From Limnohabitans sp. Rim8 (lineage in GTDB: Bacteria; Pseudomonadota; Gammaproteobacteria; Burkholderiales; Burkholderiaceae_C): 64,000 nucleotides of DNA. The position numbers were made by a program, and so were the translations under genes. A model generated the notes under the pieces. That model was not told where the DNA came from. It worked only from the letters and a program-made list of their open reading frames with translations, and made no database searches. The stretch spans positions 16,279 to 80,278 of the forward strand of contig NZ_CAMDLM010000018.1 of NCBI RefSeq assembly GCF_945901735.1, written 5' to 3'. Positions 8,954-20,035 of this stretch are shown one piece after another (within the stretch, counting starts at the first letter, position 1; each line of letters opens with the position of its first letter).

Positions 8954-9169
8954 ATGGGAAAATTCCGAATTCAACCGTGCTCCAGGGCTTTGCCCAATGG
9001 CGCATTTGGCGCGCAAGTGTCCGTGGCCAGTGGCCGTGGCAGCGCCAGCACCGACCGCGTGATGCGGTTTGTGCCCGAATTTGCAACGCCTGACGCCGCC
9101 AGCCAATACGCCCTCGATGAAGGCATGTTGTGGGTCGAGCGCCAGACTTCCAAACCGATTCTGCTCTGA
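8954..9169 (+). CDS. Small hypothetical protein upstream of infA
   Basis: A 71-residue product starting MGKFRIQPCSRALPNGAFGAQ. I do not recognise the family. It is soluble, has no signal peptide, and its composition (GAQVSVASGRGSAS, then FVPEFATPDAASQYALDEGM) looks like a folded small protein. It ends 14 bp before infA on the same strand, which suggests a shared transcript. Upstream, around 8907-8935, is an AT-rich stretch that may hold a promoter. The reading frame is probably real because of its spacing to infA and coding-like codon use; the function is unknown. Confidence 0.6.
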   Translation: MGKFRIQPCSRALPNGAFGAQVSVASGRGSASTDRVMRFVPEFATPDAASQYALDEGMLWVERQTSKPILL

Positions 9170-9183
9170 GAAAGACGTTATAA

Positions 9184-9444
9184 ATGGCTAAAGAAGAACT
9201 GATTGAACTGATGGGCGTGGTCAACGAGGTGTTGCCCGACACCCGTTTTCGCGTGACCTTGGACAACGGTCACCAGTTGATTGCCTACTCCGCGGGCAAG
9301 ATGCGCAAAAATCACATCCGCATTTTGGCAGGTGACCGCGTGACGCTCGAGCTCTCGCCTTATGACTTGAGCAAAGGCCGCATCAGCTTCCGTCACCTGG
9401 CCGGCCGCGCACCGATGGCACCGCGCCGCCCACCGGCTCGTTGA
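9184..9444 (+). CDS. infA: Translation initiation factor IF-1
   Basis: IF-1 binds the ribosomal A site during initiation and assists IF-2 and IF-3. The 86-residue product is an OB-fold protein beginning [20 protein letters not shown], with the family pattern [27 protein letters not shown] and [18 protein letters not shown]. It is longer than the usual 72 residues because of a basic, proline-rich tail ([11 protein letters not shown]); such extended second IF-1 copies occur in betaproteobacteria, so another infA may exist elsewhere in the genome. That last point is inference. It lies between a small hypothetical gene and trxC. Confidence 0.95.
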   Translation: MAKEELIELMGVVNEVLPDTRFRVTLDNGHQLIAYSAGKMRKNHIRILAGDRVTLELSPYDLSKGRISFRHLAGRAPMAPRRPPAR

Positions 9445-9540
9445 TCCTTTCAGGTTGATGGTGTTGACCTGAGTCAACGCGCCTGGCGCTTGAATTGCGG
9501 ATCATGGCCCTCAAGTGATTTTTTAAACACGGGGGATTTC

Positions 9541-9987
9541 ATGACCGTTTCAGCTGACGCCTTGCACATTGTTTGTCCGCACTGCCACACCACCAACCGC
9601 GTGCGTGTGGCCGACACGCGCAACGCACCCGATTGCGGACAATGTCACCAAGCTTTGTTTGATGGACACCCGCTGGCGCTGGATGCGGCCAGCTTTGACA
9701 AGCACATTGGCCGCAGCCATGTGCCGGTGCTGGTGGACTTTTGGGCCCCTTGGTGCGGCCCTTGCCGCATGATGGCTCCGGCCTATGAGCAAGCGGCAGT
9801 TTTGCTGGAGCCCGATGTTCGGATGGCCAAACTCAACACCGAAGAAGCGCAGACCATCTCAGCCCGCTTTAACATCCGCAGCATCCCCACACTCGCCTTG
9901 TTTATCGGCGGCAAAGAAGTTGCCCGTCAGGCCGGTGCTTTTCGCACCGCGCAAGACATCGCCGACTGGACGCGCTCGCATTTGTGA
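9541..9987 (+). CDS. trxC: Thioredoxin 2 (TrxC) with N-terminal zinc motif
   Basis: A cytoplasmic thiol-disulfide reductase of 148 residues. The N-terminal extension has two CxxC pairs, CPHC (residues 12-15) and CGQC (32-35), forming the zinc site that marks thioredoxin 2. The thioredoxin domain follows with the active site WCGPC at 71-75 and the cis-proline segment RSIPTLALF. Length matches E. coli TrxC (about 139). ATG 9541 was used because the zinc motif begins shortly after it. In enterobacteria trxC is controlled by OxyR; no operator was identified here. Confidence 0.94.
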   Translation: MTVSADALHIVCPHCHTTNRVRVADTRNAPDCGQCHQALFDGHPLALDAASFDKHIGRSHVPVLVDFWAPWCGPCRMMAPAYEQAAVLLEPDVRMAKLNTEEAQTISARFNIRSIPTLALFIGGKEVARQAGAFRTAQDIADWTRSHL

Positions 9988-10058
9988 ACATGGCTTTGGG
10001 GGAGCGGTCTTCAACCGCGAAGCATGGGGTGCGGGTGGATCGCGGTCAGAGTCCGCTC

Positions 10059-11309
10059 CTACAAAGAAGCGCTGACTGCTTGGACTCTGGCCATGGCGAT
10101 CTGTGCACCAATTTGCGGGCCTTTGAGGCCCTGGGCCGCAGCCGCTTGCGCGATCGGGGCTGTCTCGACCGAGAGGGCTGCTTGTTGGGCTTTCAGCAAG
10201 CGCGCGGCTTGCGGGTAAGCCGCATCTTTAAACCCCAGTCGCCCCCGCGCATCGCATTCACACGCTTGCAGCACCCGCTCAAAACGCTCAGGTTGGCGGA
10301 TGGCGTCGCAGCGTTCCAAGAGGCGCACCAGGGCTTCGGCGTTCAGATCGGCACTGCGGTGGATGTTGCCGTGCTCACGCGCCACCACCTCGGCCAGTTC
10401 CTTGCCCTCGGTCGGCACGCGCAGGCGCTCGCACACCTTTTGCAGCAATTTGACGCTGCGGCCTTCATGGCCAATGTGGCGCGGCAGCACGTTGGTGGGT
10501 GTGGTGCCTTTGCCCAAGTCGTGCATCAGGCAGGCTACGCGCACAGCCAGCGGCGTGTTCAGGCGTGCGGCCATGTCCATCACCAGCATCATGTGCACGC
10601 CCGTGTCCACTTCGGGGTGGTATTCGACGCGCTGAGGCACGCCCCACATGCGCTCCAGCTCAGGCAGCAACACGCGCAGGGCGCCGCATTCGCGCAGCAC
10701 CTCGAACATGCGAGAAGGCTTCTGGCTCATCAGCCCCTTGGCCAGTTCCTGCCAGACGCGCTCGGGCACCAGGTGGTCCGCCTCGCCGTCTTCGACCATC
10801 TGGCGCATCAGCGCCATGGTCTCGTCGGCCACTGAAAAGTCAGCAAAACGTGCCGCAAAGCGCGCCACGCGCAAGATGCGTACCGGGTCTTCGGCAAAAG
10901 CTTCGGTGACATGGCGCAGCACCTTGGCCTGCAGGTCACGCTCGCCGCCATACGGGTCCACGATATGGTCAGTCCATTTGCTGGGGGCGGCATGGGCCAG
11001 TGTCTCGGGCACCGCCATGGCGTTGACGGTGAGGTCGCGCCGGGCCAGGTCTTCTTCAAGGGTGACGCTGGGGTCGGAATGCACCGCAAAACCTTTGTAG
11101 CCCCGGGCCGTTTTGCGCTCGGTGCGGGCGAGGGCGTATTCCTCGCGGGTCTGCGGATGCAAAAACACCGGAAAGTCCTTGCCCACGGGCATGAACCCTT
11201 GAGCGCTCATGGCCTTGGGCGTGCTGCCCACCACCACCCAGTCGCGGTCGTTCACGCTTTGGCCCATCAAGGCATCGCGCACCGCACCGCCGACGACAAA
11301 AACGCCCAT
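10059..11309 (-). CDS. cca: Multifunctional CCA-adding enzyme
   Basis: It adds or repairs the 3'-terminal CCA of tRNAs and, in this family, has extra phosphatase and phosphodiesterase activity from an HD domain. The 416-residue product begins MGVFVVGGAVRDALMGQ, with the nucleotidyltransferase GGxVRD motif at residues 7-12 and the metal-binding DRDW at 21-24; ERRDLT-like ARRDLTVNAMAV follows. The HD domain shows in YHPEVDTGVHMMLVMD and CLMHDLGKGTTP. Length fits class II bacterial Cca of the long type. It lies 8 bp after the glutathione transferase gene, at the end of a five-gene minus-strand operon. Confidence 0.95.
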   Translation of the reverse strand: MGVFVVGGAVRDALMGQSVNDRDWVVVGSTPKAMSAQGFMPVGKDFPVFLHPQTREEYALARTERKTARGYKGFAVHSDPSVTLEEDLARRDLTVNAMAVPETLAHAAPSKWTDHIVDPYGGERDLQAKVLRHVTEAFAEDPVRILRVARFAARFADFSVADETMALMRQMVEDGEADHLVPERVWQELAKGLMSQKPSRMFEVLRECGALRVLLPELERMWGVPQRVEYHPEVDTGVHMMLVMDMAARLNTPLAVRVACLMHDLGKGTTPTNVLPRHIGHEGRSVKLLQKVCERLRVPTEGKELAEVVAREHGNIHRSADLNAEALVRLLERCDAIRQPERFERVLQACECDARGRLGFKDAAYPQAARLLKAQQAALSVETAPIAQAAAAQGLKGPQIGAQIAMARVQAVSASL

Positions 11310-11317
11310 GCTGACCT

Positions 11318-12001
11318 TCAGCGAGCCAGCCGGAAGGGCTCTTCAAAGTCGATGAAGTCCTGCTCTGCCAGCGCGTCGTCGATCCAGGCCTTCACGCCGG
11401 GCAGGGCGCACACGCGTTCCATGTAGGCAGCCACATCGGCCGGAACGGGCAGGGTGTAGGTTTTGATGCGCATGACCACTGGCGCAAAGTAAGCGTCGGC
11501 AATGGTGAATGGGCCAAACAGCATGGGGCCACTGTGCGCTGCTAACAGACCGCTCCACAGGCTGCAAATACGGTCCAAGTCGGCACGAACGGCGGGTTTG
11601 TCGCGCAGGGCCAAAGCGCCAACCTCGGGCAGGTGCGCCTCGATGTTCATCGGGCAAGCGCTGCGCAGGCCCACAAAGCCGCTGTGCATTTCGGCGCAGA
11701 CACTGCGCGCACGGGCACGTGCGCCGCGCTCTTGCGGCCAAAGTTGCTTTTCAGGGAACTGCTCAGCCACATATTCCGCAATCGCCAGCGTGTCCCAAAT
11801 GGCCAGTCCGTCGTGCACCAGCACAGGCACCTTGCCCACCGGGTTCACATCTTTCAGTGCGGTCTTGAACTGCGAGTCGGGCTCAAAGCTGTCAAAGCGA
11901 ACAAAGACCTCTTCAAAGTCAATGCCAGCTTGGCGCAGCAGCACCCAGGGGCGCATGGACCAAGACGAATAGTTTTTGTTGGCGATGTAAAGCTGGATCA
12001 T
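11318..12001 (-). CDS. Glutathione S-transferase family protein
   Basis: A cytosolic glutathione transferase of 227 residues. The N-terminal thioredoxin-like domain begins MIQLYIANKNYSSWSMRPWV, where the SSWSMR serine is the expected glutathione-activating residue; NPVGKVPVLVHDG supplies the cis-proline loop and WDTLAIAEYVAEQFP the glutathione gamma-glutamyl contact. The C-terminal all-helical domain contains FTIADAYFAPVV, the usual N-capping motif. It lies between the NDUFA9-like gene (62 bp upstream) and cca (8 bp downstream). Substrate unknown. Confidence 0.92.
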   Translation of the reverse strand: MIQLYIANKNYSSWSMRPWVLLRQAGIDFEEVFVRFDSFEPDSQFKTALKDVNPVGKVPVLVHDGLAIWDTLAIAEYVAEQFPEKQLWPQERGARARARSVCAEMHSGFVGLRSACPMNIEAHLPEVGALALRDKPAVRADLDRICSLWSGLLAAHSGPMLFGPFTIADAYFAPVVMRIKTYTLPVPADVAAYMERVCALPGVKAWIDDALAEQDFIDFEEPFRLAR

Positions 12002-12063
12002 GGTTTCTCCCGAAAATCAGACCCTGCATGTTAACGGCTACAGGCCAGAGAAGAGGCCCGAAT

Positions 12064-13023
12064 TCAGCGCCCCGCACCCGCACGCCAGCGGTTCAACTTG
12101 CTGCGCGGGCCGCGGTGTCCCAGATAGGTCGGCGCCACGCCTGCGGCAGACGCTGCAGCGATGCCCAAGGCCTGCAAGCCTGGCAACTGGCCCGTGGCCA
12201 CGTTGTCCACCTTCATCGACGCCAGGTTGTCCCGGCTCATGAGCGGCTCGCCCGGGGCCAACTCCATGGCCGCAGCCTGCAACCAGCCCACCCACATCGG
12301 CAAACCAATGACCGGACGGCCTCGGCCCTGGTTCACACCCGCCCACTGTCCTGCCAGCTTGACCAACTCGCCCAGCGTCAACACATCCGGGCCGCACAAC
12401 TCGTAAGTCTGGCCAATGGTGTCCGGCTTTTGCAGGCAGACCGCCACAGCACGCGCCACATCGGCCACCCACACGGGCTGAAAGCGTGTGCCACTGCCCG
12501 CCAGCGGCATGAAAGGCGCCACGCTTTGCAGATCGGCAAACAGGTTGAGGAATTTGTCTTCAGCCCCAAAAATCACGCTGGGCCGCAAAACGGTGAGGTC
12601 CAGCCCGGCGTTGTGCAAGACCGTCTCGCCCCTCGCCTTGCTGCGCTGGTACATCGAAGGGCCTTGCGGGTTGGCACCCAAGGCGCTGACGTGCACCAGG
12701 CGTTGCACGCCGGCTTTCTTCATGGCGTGGGCGATCTTGCCGGGCAAATCCACATGCACGTTTTCAAAGCGGTCCTCGTTGCCATGCAGTACGGCCACCA
12801 GGTTCACCACCGCATCATGGCCGGGCATCAGTCGGGCCAGATCGGCTTCGCTGTGCACCGAGGTCTCGACCACGGTCAGGCCGGGCAGGCTTTGCACGCT
12901 GGCCGCATTCACGGCGCGGCGCGTGGGCACGGTGATGTGCCAGCCCAGGCGGGCCAGTTGCTCGCAAACGTGACGGCCGACAAAGCCGCTGCCCCCCAAG
13001 ACCAGAACGCGCTGGGGGTTCAT
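12064..13023 (-). CDS. NAD(P)-binding protein, complex I NDUFA9-like family
   Basis: An atypical short-chain dehydrogenase of 319 residues. The Rossmann motif VLGGSGFVGRHV lies at residues 7-18. It continues with LARLGWHITVPTRR, VNLVAVLHG and VHVSALGANPQGPSMYQRSKARGE; the YxxxK-like YQRSK is present. Proteins of this kind (complex I NDUFA9 subunit family) bind NADP(H) without a known turnover reaction. The start ATG at 13023 overlaps the stop of the M14 peptidase gene by four bases (ATGA), indicating coupling. A direct role in complex I is not implied by this neighbourhood. Confidence 0.87.
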   Translation of the reverse strand: MNPQRVLVLGGSGFVGRHVCEQLARLGWHITVPTRRAVNAASVQSLPGLTVVETSVHSEADLARLMPGHDAVVNLVAVLHGNEDRFENVHVDLPGKIAHAMKKAGVQRLVHVSALGANPQGPSMYQRSKARGETVLHNAGLDLTVLRPSVIFGAEDKFLNLFADLQSVAPFMPLAGSGTRFQPVWVADVARAVAVCLQKPDTIGQTYELCGPDVLTLGELVKLAGQWAGVNQGRGRPVIGLPMWVGWLQAAAMELAPGEPLMSRDNLASMKVDNVATGQLPGLQALGIAAASAAGVAPTYLGHRGPRSKLNRWRAGAGR

Positions 13024-14108
13024 GCGGCGCTCAAGCCGCCGACGGCCTGGTGCATGGCGTCCATGGCTTGATCGACGATTTGGGCGCGCCATGCGTCGGT
13101 GTCGACGTAAAACGCGTCCATCAGGTCTTGTTTGATCTGTTTTTTCAGGGCTTCAGGCGCTTCGGGGTGCAGGTGCAGCCAATGGTCGCCACGCAAGGCA
13201 CCGATGACCTTGTCAGTGGTTTGCGTGCCGTATTCCATGGCAATGCCGGTGTACTCGGCTTGCGGGCATTCCTGGTAGGCCGACATCCACATCAGGCCGG
13301 TGAGGAAGGCTGAGCTGGACGAACCGTCGTAGATGGAGGTGATGCCCTGGCCCCACCAGGCTTTGGCACGGCTGTAGGCCGCTGCGTCGTCGGCGCAGGC
13401 AAAAATGCGCTCGCCCACACCGCTGGGGCCCAGGCCTGTGTGCAGGTCGATCCAGGCCATTTTCTGGCAGCGCTGGCCGTACTTTTGCAGCACTTGGCGC
13501 AAGGTGAGGTTGCTCCAGGTGGGGGCCTGGCCACCAAAGAAAAGACCGTCCGGAAACTCGTGCTGGCCTTGGGTGACGGCGGACTGAAAGGCTTTCATGC
13601 CGCGCTGGGCGATGTACTGGGCGGTGGCCGCTGCATTGGCGGCATCGGGTGGCCAGACCTCGGGCAGAAGCAAGGGGTGGATTTCCTTGTAGGCCTCGTT
13701 GCGGGTGAGGGGCTTAGAAAAGTCCTGGAAGTTGCGGTTGATGTCCACGTTCTCGTGGGTCACGCGCCGCACATGCGAAAACCCGTGGGGGTTGAGCCCG
13801 TGGATGTAGAGCACCGCCACGCCGTTGGCCTTGGCCGCTGCACGCCAGGCGGTGTTTTGCAGCGCGTGGATTTGTACGCCCGAGCCGCAGTAGCCCTCTA
13901 CACCGTGGCAGGCGCTGCTGATGACCAGCAGCTGTTTCGCATCGGGCGCGCCGTCGAGCACCACGTCCATGGCCAGTTCTTCGCCGTCGCGCCCTTTGAG
14001 CGGGTGGATGTTCGAGTCAACCTTCAGACCTGCAGCATTCGCTGCGTTCAAAAACTTCTGGCGGGCTTCGGCATAACTCTTAGAAAAGCCGTTTTGGTTG
14101 TCGTTCAT
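13020..14108 (-). CDS. M14 family metallopeptidase (DUF2817)
   Basis: A predicted zinc carboxypeptidase-like protein of 362 residues without a signal peptide. The DUF2817/M14 layout shows in LLVISSACHGVEGYCGSG, where the His and Glu are the first two zinc ligands, NGVAVLYIHGLNPHGFSHVRRVTHENVDINRNF and AWIDLHTGLGPSG with the third ligand histidine; YGTQTTDKV lies near the catalytic glutamate region. ATG 14108 (MNDNQNGF) was chosen 11 bp after the M20 gene's stop. The substrate is unknown; the coupling with an M20 amidohydrolase suggests joint breakdown of a peptide or acyl-amino acid (inference). Confidence 0.88.
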   Translation of the reverse strand: MNDNQNGFSKSYAEARQKFLNAANAAGLKVDSNIHPLKGRDGEELAMDVVLDGAPDAKQLLVISSACHGVEGYCGSGVQIHALQNTAWRAAAKANGVAVLYIHGLNPHGFSHVRRVTHENVDINRNFQDFSKPLTRNEAYKEIHPLLLPEVWPPDAANAAATAQYIAQRGMKAFQSAVTQGQHEFPDGLFFGGQAPTWSNLTLRQVLQKYGQRCQKMAWIDLHTGLGPSGVGERIFACADDAAAYSRAKAWWGQGITSIYDGSSSSAFLTGLMWMSAYQECPQAEYTGIAMEYGTQTTDKVIGALRGDHWLHLHPEAPEALKKQIKQDLMDAFYVDTDAWRAQIVDQAMDAMHQAVGGLSAA

Positions 14109-14119
14109 GCGGGGCCCGG

Positions 14120-15331
14120 TCAAGCGGTTTGTGTCGGATTGGCCAGCCACTGCGTGGCCAATTCCACCCAATAGGTGCCGCCCAGCGGGATCAGGTCGTC
14201 GTTGAAGTCGTAGCTCGGGTTGTGCAAGGTGCAGGGACCGCCGCCGTGGCCCATTTCGCGGTGCGCGCCGTCGCCATTGCTGATGAACACATAGGCGCCA
14301 GGCTTGGCTTGCAGCATGTACGAAAAATCTTCTGCGCCCATGGTGGGTTCTTGCGTCATCACATGGTCGGCACCCACAATGCCACCCATCACCTGGCGGG
14401 CAAAGTCGGCCTCGGCTGGGCTGTTGATGGTGGGCGGGTAGTTGCGGTGGAACTCGAATTCGCACTGCGCACCAAAAGCGGCGCAGATCGACTCGGCCAC
14501 CAGTTTCATGCGGGTCTCGATCAGGTCCAGCACCTCGATGCTGAAGGTGCGCACCGTGCCTTGCAGTTCGCAGAAATCGGGCACGACGTTGGTGGCTTCG
14601 CCCGCATGGATCATGGTGACCGAGATCACGCCCGCGTCGACTGGCTTTTTGTTGCGGGTGATGATGGTCTGAAAGCCTTGCACCATTTGGCAGGCGATCG
14701 GCACCGGGTCGATGCCGTTGTGCGGCAGCGCGGCGTGGCTGCCTTTGCCGCGGATAACGATCTTGAATTCGTTGCTGGACGCCATCACCGGGCCTGCGCT
14801 CACGGCAAAGGTGCCCACCGGCGCGCCTGGCCAGTTGTGCATGCCAAACACGGCCTGCATGGGGAACTTGTCGAACAAGCCATCCTTGATCATTTCGCGA
14901 GCCCCGCCGCCGCCTTCTTCGGCGGGTTGGAAGATCACATACACCGTGCCGTCAAAGTCGCGGTGCTTGGAAAAATGCTTGGCAGCCGCCAGCAGCATGG
15001 CCGTGTGGCCGTCGTGGCCGCAGGCGTGCATCTTGCCTTGGTGTTTGCTGGCGTGGGGGAAGGTGTTGAACTCTTGCATGGGCAGGGCGTCGATGTCGGC
15101 GCGCAAGCCAATGCCACGCCCGCAAGCGCCGCCGTCGCGCCCGTGCAAGATGCCCACCACGCCGGTGGTGCCCATGCCGCGGTGGATGGGAATGCCCCAG
15201 TCCGTCAGCTGCTGCGCCACCACGTCAGCGGTGCGCACCTCCTGAAAGCACAGCTCGGGGTGAGCGTGGATGTCTTTGCGAATGGCCGCAATGCTGGCCG
15301 CGTCGGTGAGGATGGAGTCGATGATTTTCAT
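14120..15331 (-). CDS. M20 family amidohydrolase (hippurate hydrolase/aminoacylase type)
   Basis: A dinuclear metal hydrolase that removes acyl groups from amino acids or cleaves related amides, 403 residues, cytoplasmic. It starts MKIIDSILTDAASIAAIRKDIHAHPELCFQE in form, with the typical IRKDIHAHPEL near residue 20. The metal and catalytic motifs are MHACGHDGHTAMLL, FQPAEEGGGGA (catalytic glutamates) and GAEDFSYML. The dimerisation lid domain lies between. The family includes HipO, aminoacylases and indole-3-acetyl-amino-acid hydrolases, so the substrate is open. It is the first gene of the operon that runs to cca. Confidence 0.93.
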   Translation of the reverse strand: MKIIDSILTDAASIAAIRKDIHAHPELCFQEVRTADVVAQQLTDWGIPIHRGMGTTGVVGILHGRDGGACGRGIGLRADIDALPMQEFNTFPHASKHQGKMHACGHDGHTAMLLAAAKHFSKHRDFDGTVYVIFQPAEEGGGGAREMIKDGLFDKFPMQAVFGMHNWPGAPVGTFAVSAGPVMASSNEFKIVIRGKGSHAALPHNGIDPVPIACQMVQGFQTIITRNKKPVDAGVISVTMIHAGEATNVVPDFCELQGTVRTFSIEVLDLIETRMKLVAESICAAFGAQCEFEFHRNYPPTINSPAEADFARQVMGGIVGADHVMTQEPTMGAEDFSYMLQAKPGAYVFISNGDGAHREMGHGGGPCTLHNPSYDFNDDLIPLGGTYWVELATQWLANPTQTA

Positions 15332-15476
15332 GGGTACAGTCTAGCCACACTTGGATGGAATTGCCAACACCCCCGCGCACATGGGGGACAAACGGGCTGC
15401 CCACGAAGGGGCGGGTTTGGGCCACAATCGGACCTAACGATTGCCCCACGCCAGTCTTAACCTTGCACACAGCCCC

Positions 15477-17570
<2,094 letters not shown>

Positions 17571-17596
17571 ACCCCCAAAAGCACCTTTCAAACACC

Positions 17597-17899
17597 ATGC
17601 CTGAACTGAACATTGAACGCGCGCACGCCCTGGGCTTGAGCGGCGCACGCACCGTGGCCGAGCGCTGGCGCGAACAAGCCGAGCAGGAATGGGGCATGGC
17701 CTGCGAGTCCGAGCCAGGTGAGTTTGAAGACCGCATGCGTTTCGCGCGAAGTGGCGTGAGCGGTGAACTGGTGGTGTCCGACACCCGCTTTGACCTGCAG
17801 CTGAAACTGGGTTTTTTGCTGGGCGCTTACAGCGGCAAGATCGAAGAAAAAATCAAAGCCAATCTGGACGCTTTGTTGGGCCCAGCGCCGCAGGCCTGA
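17597..17899 (+). CDS. Polyhydroxyalkanoic acid system family protein
   Basis: A 100-residue protein matching the family of small proteins found at PHA granule gene regions. It begins MPELNIERAHALGLSGARTV and has the pattern AERWREQAEQEWGMACE, a short beta section GVSGELVVSDTRFDLQLKLGF, then LLGAYSGKIEEKIKANLDALL. Members may associate with polyester granules; the molecular role is not established. It follows the molybdopterin gene by 26 bp, which may be read through. No PHA synthase gene is in this window. Confidence 0.78.
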   Translation: MPELNIERAHALGLSGARTVAERWREQAEQEWGMACESEPGEFEDRMRFARSGVSGELVVSDTRFDLQLKLGFLLGAYSGKIEEKIKANLDALLGPAPQA

Positions 17900-18049
17900 G
17901 CGCATTTTTTCGCAGGGGCCTGCTGTTGCCATGGACTTTGAAGTTTTGCAGGACGGTGGCTTTAGCCCCGACATGAACTTGCGGCAATGCCCATCATGTC
18001 GGATCAGAAGGTCCGACCTGCGGCAAAGAGGTTGAACCGGCCGTCAGTG

Positions 18050-20026
18050 TTACGGCAAATCCTTGCTGGCCTCGGCAACGGGTGAGGTGCGCGGACCGAC
18101 CGAGCCCAGACGTGCTTTGAGCGATTGCGGCTGCCCCGTCAGGATGGCGGCGTAGTTGGTGGTGTTGGACAGCACTTTTTTCACGTAATCGCGTGTTTCG
18201 AGGAATGGAATGTTTTCGGCCCAGATGGCCGCTTCGAGCACAGGGCCTTTGCGCCAGTTGCGCGGGCGGCTGGGGCCAGCGTTGTAGGCGGCGGTGGCCA
18301 TGGGCATGGAGCCTTCAAAGTCGTCCAGCACCAGTTTAAGGTAGCCGGTGCCAATGGCCACGTTCACTTCGCGGTCGGTGATCTGGTCCGGCGTGAAGCC
18401 GGTCATGCCGATCTTTTTGGCCGTCCATTTGGCGGTGGCCGGCATCACCTGCATCAGGCCCGAAGCGCCCACATGCGAGCGGGCGTCTATGACGAAGCGG
18501 CTTTCTTGCCGGATCAAACCGTACACATAAGCCGGGTCGAGGCGGATCTCGCCAGCGCGGCGCACCACCGTCTCGCGCAGCGGCATGGGAAAGCGCTGTT
18601 CAAAGTCAATCACCTCCTTGGTGCGCTCGCTGGTGTTGATGCAACGGTCCCATACCTGCCGTTGGCAAGCCAGGTCGGCCGCGGCCAGCAGCTCGCGGTC
18701 GTTCATGCCACCGGGGGTGTGCAGGTTGGTGCTGTAGTTCCATTCGCGGTTGCCCTCAGTTCGCAGACCCAACTGGATGGCGTACAAGGCGCGCTGCAGG
18801 CCGGGGTTGATGAGGGCCGCAGCTTTTTCTTGCGGGGTCAGGGCCATGGGGCGCTCAGGCGCAGTGATCGGTTGGCCCAGCTCTTCCAGCGCCAGCTGCT
18901 CATAAAAACCGCGCACGCTGGCGATGCTGCGCAGCAGACCTTGGGCCTCCAGTTTCTGGGCGTTGTCCTGGGCCGTGGCGGTCAGGGCGCGGGCCCGCCA
19001 ATAGACCCAGGTTGGGTCTTTGCGGTGGTCGGCGCTCATGGCCTGGGTGGCGCTCAGCACCTGTGGCCATTGGCCTTGGCGCAAAGCGGCACGCACTTTC
19101 CAGCCCAGCAGGTCGTCGTTCAGGTCGCTGTCTTTTTGCACCTTGGCAAAGTGGCTGGCCGCGTTGTCTTGCAGCTTTTGGGCGGCTTGTTTGCCAATGA
19201 CGGCCCAGGTCCAATTGCGCTCTTCAGCGCTCAGCTGGATGGCCCAGCGACGGCTCAGCAAATCGGCCGCCTCGTCCGGGTCTTTGGCGGCCAGCCGGAT
19301 CAGGGCCAGCACCGCGAGTTCTTTGCGGCTGCGGGTGATGGCCATGATGCGCTTGTCCAGGTATTTGGCCGGGTTGGCGTGGATGAGCGCCACTTGTTCG
19401 GACAGGCGCGGCGCTTCGATGTCCACTGCGGCTTGCGCCGCGCGGGGCCGGTTGGCGTCCATGGCGGTGCGGGCTTTGCGCCACAGGTCCAGCGCCTGAA
19501 TCTGACGGCCCGAATGCAAATGCTCGGCCACATAGGTGCAGCCATCGTCGGCCTCACGCAATGAATACCAAAGACGCAGGGCTTCATCGGCCACATCGGC
19601 CTTGCTGTTCATGGCCTCGGTGGCCAGGGCGTAACAGCGCACTTCGCGGTCATCGCGCATGCGAAAGCGGGGGTATTGGGCCGTGAAGGTGGCCCAGTCG
19701 CGCCGTTTGCCCAGTTGTTGCAGCCAGTCGTTGCGCAGGCGGTCTTCGTAGTAGCTGCCTGCGTAGCTGTCCAAGAAGCCGCGAATTTCAGATTCAGGCG
19801 CGGTGTCAAGGCGGGTGCGCATGTCCCAATAGGCGGCCAAGGGCTCCAACACATGGCCGCGGGCTTGGGGCATTAGGGCTGACAGCCGTTTGGCATCATT
19901 TTTGCGAAAAGCCTGATGCATCTCCAGCAGCACCACGTCGGCCCGGTTTTGGGCTTGGGCGGGCCAGACCCCCAGGCCCGTCATGGCCATGGCGCTCAGC
20001 AGTGTCAAAATGGGTCTTAATTTCAT
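18050..20026 (-). CDS. slt: Soluble lytic murein transglycosylase
   Basis: A periplasmic enzyme that cleaves peptidoglycan between MurNAc and GlcNAc with formation of 1,6-anhydro ends. The 658-residue product starts MKLRPILTLLSAMAMTG and has a signal peptide ending around WPAQAQ. A long all-alpha superhelical U-domain occupies roughly residues 30-480. The catalytic SLT domain (about 490-640) shows ESRFVIDARSHVGASGLMQVMPATAKW, whose glutamate is the catalytic residue, and VNVAIGTGYLKLVLDDF then ATAAYNAGPSRPRNW. Length matches E. coli Slt70. It is divergent from the cyclo-ligase gene with only 9 bp between the starts. Confidence 0.94.
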   Translation of the reverse strand: MKLRPILTLLSAMAMTGLGVWPAQAQNRADVVLLEMHQAFRKNDAKRLSALMPQARGHVLEPLAAYWDMRTRLDTAPESEIRGFLDSYAGSYYEDRLRNDWLQQLGKRRDWATFTAQYPRFRMRDDREVRCYALATEAMNSKADVADEALRLWYSLREADDGCTYVAEHLHSGRQIQALDLWRKARTAMDANRPRAAQAAVDIEAPRLSEQVALIHANPAKYLDKRIMAITRSRKELAVLALIRLAAKDPDEAADLLSRRWAIQLSAEERNWTWAVIGKQAAQKLQDNAASHFAKVQKDSDLNDDLLGWKVRAALRQGQWPQVLSATQAMSADHRKDPTWVYWRARALTATAQDNAQKLEAQGLLRSIASVRGFYEQLALEELGQPITAPERPMALTPQEKAAALINPGLQRALYAIQLGLRTEGNREWNYSTNLHTPGGMNDRELLAAADLACQRQVWDRCINTSERTKEVIDFEQRFPMPLRETVVRRAGEIRLDPAYVYGLIRQESRFVIDARSHVGASGLMQVMPATAKWTAKKIGMTGFTPDQITDREVNVAIGTGYLKLVLDDFEGSMPMATAAYNAGPSRPRNWRKGPVLEAAIWAENIPFLETRDYVKKVLSNTTNYAAILTGQPQSLKARLGSVGPRTSPVAEASKDLP

Positions 20027-20035
20027 GGGTCGATT

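Noticed and set aside
17998..18017. Hairpin GTCGGA/TCCGAC between the PHA-region gene and slt
   Set aside because: The stem is only 6 bp and has no T tract on either side, so it is not called a terminator.
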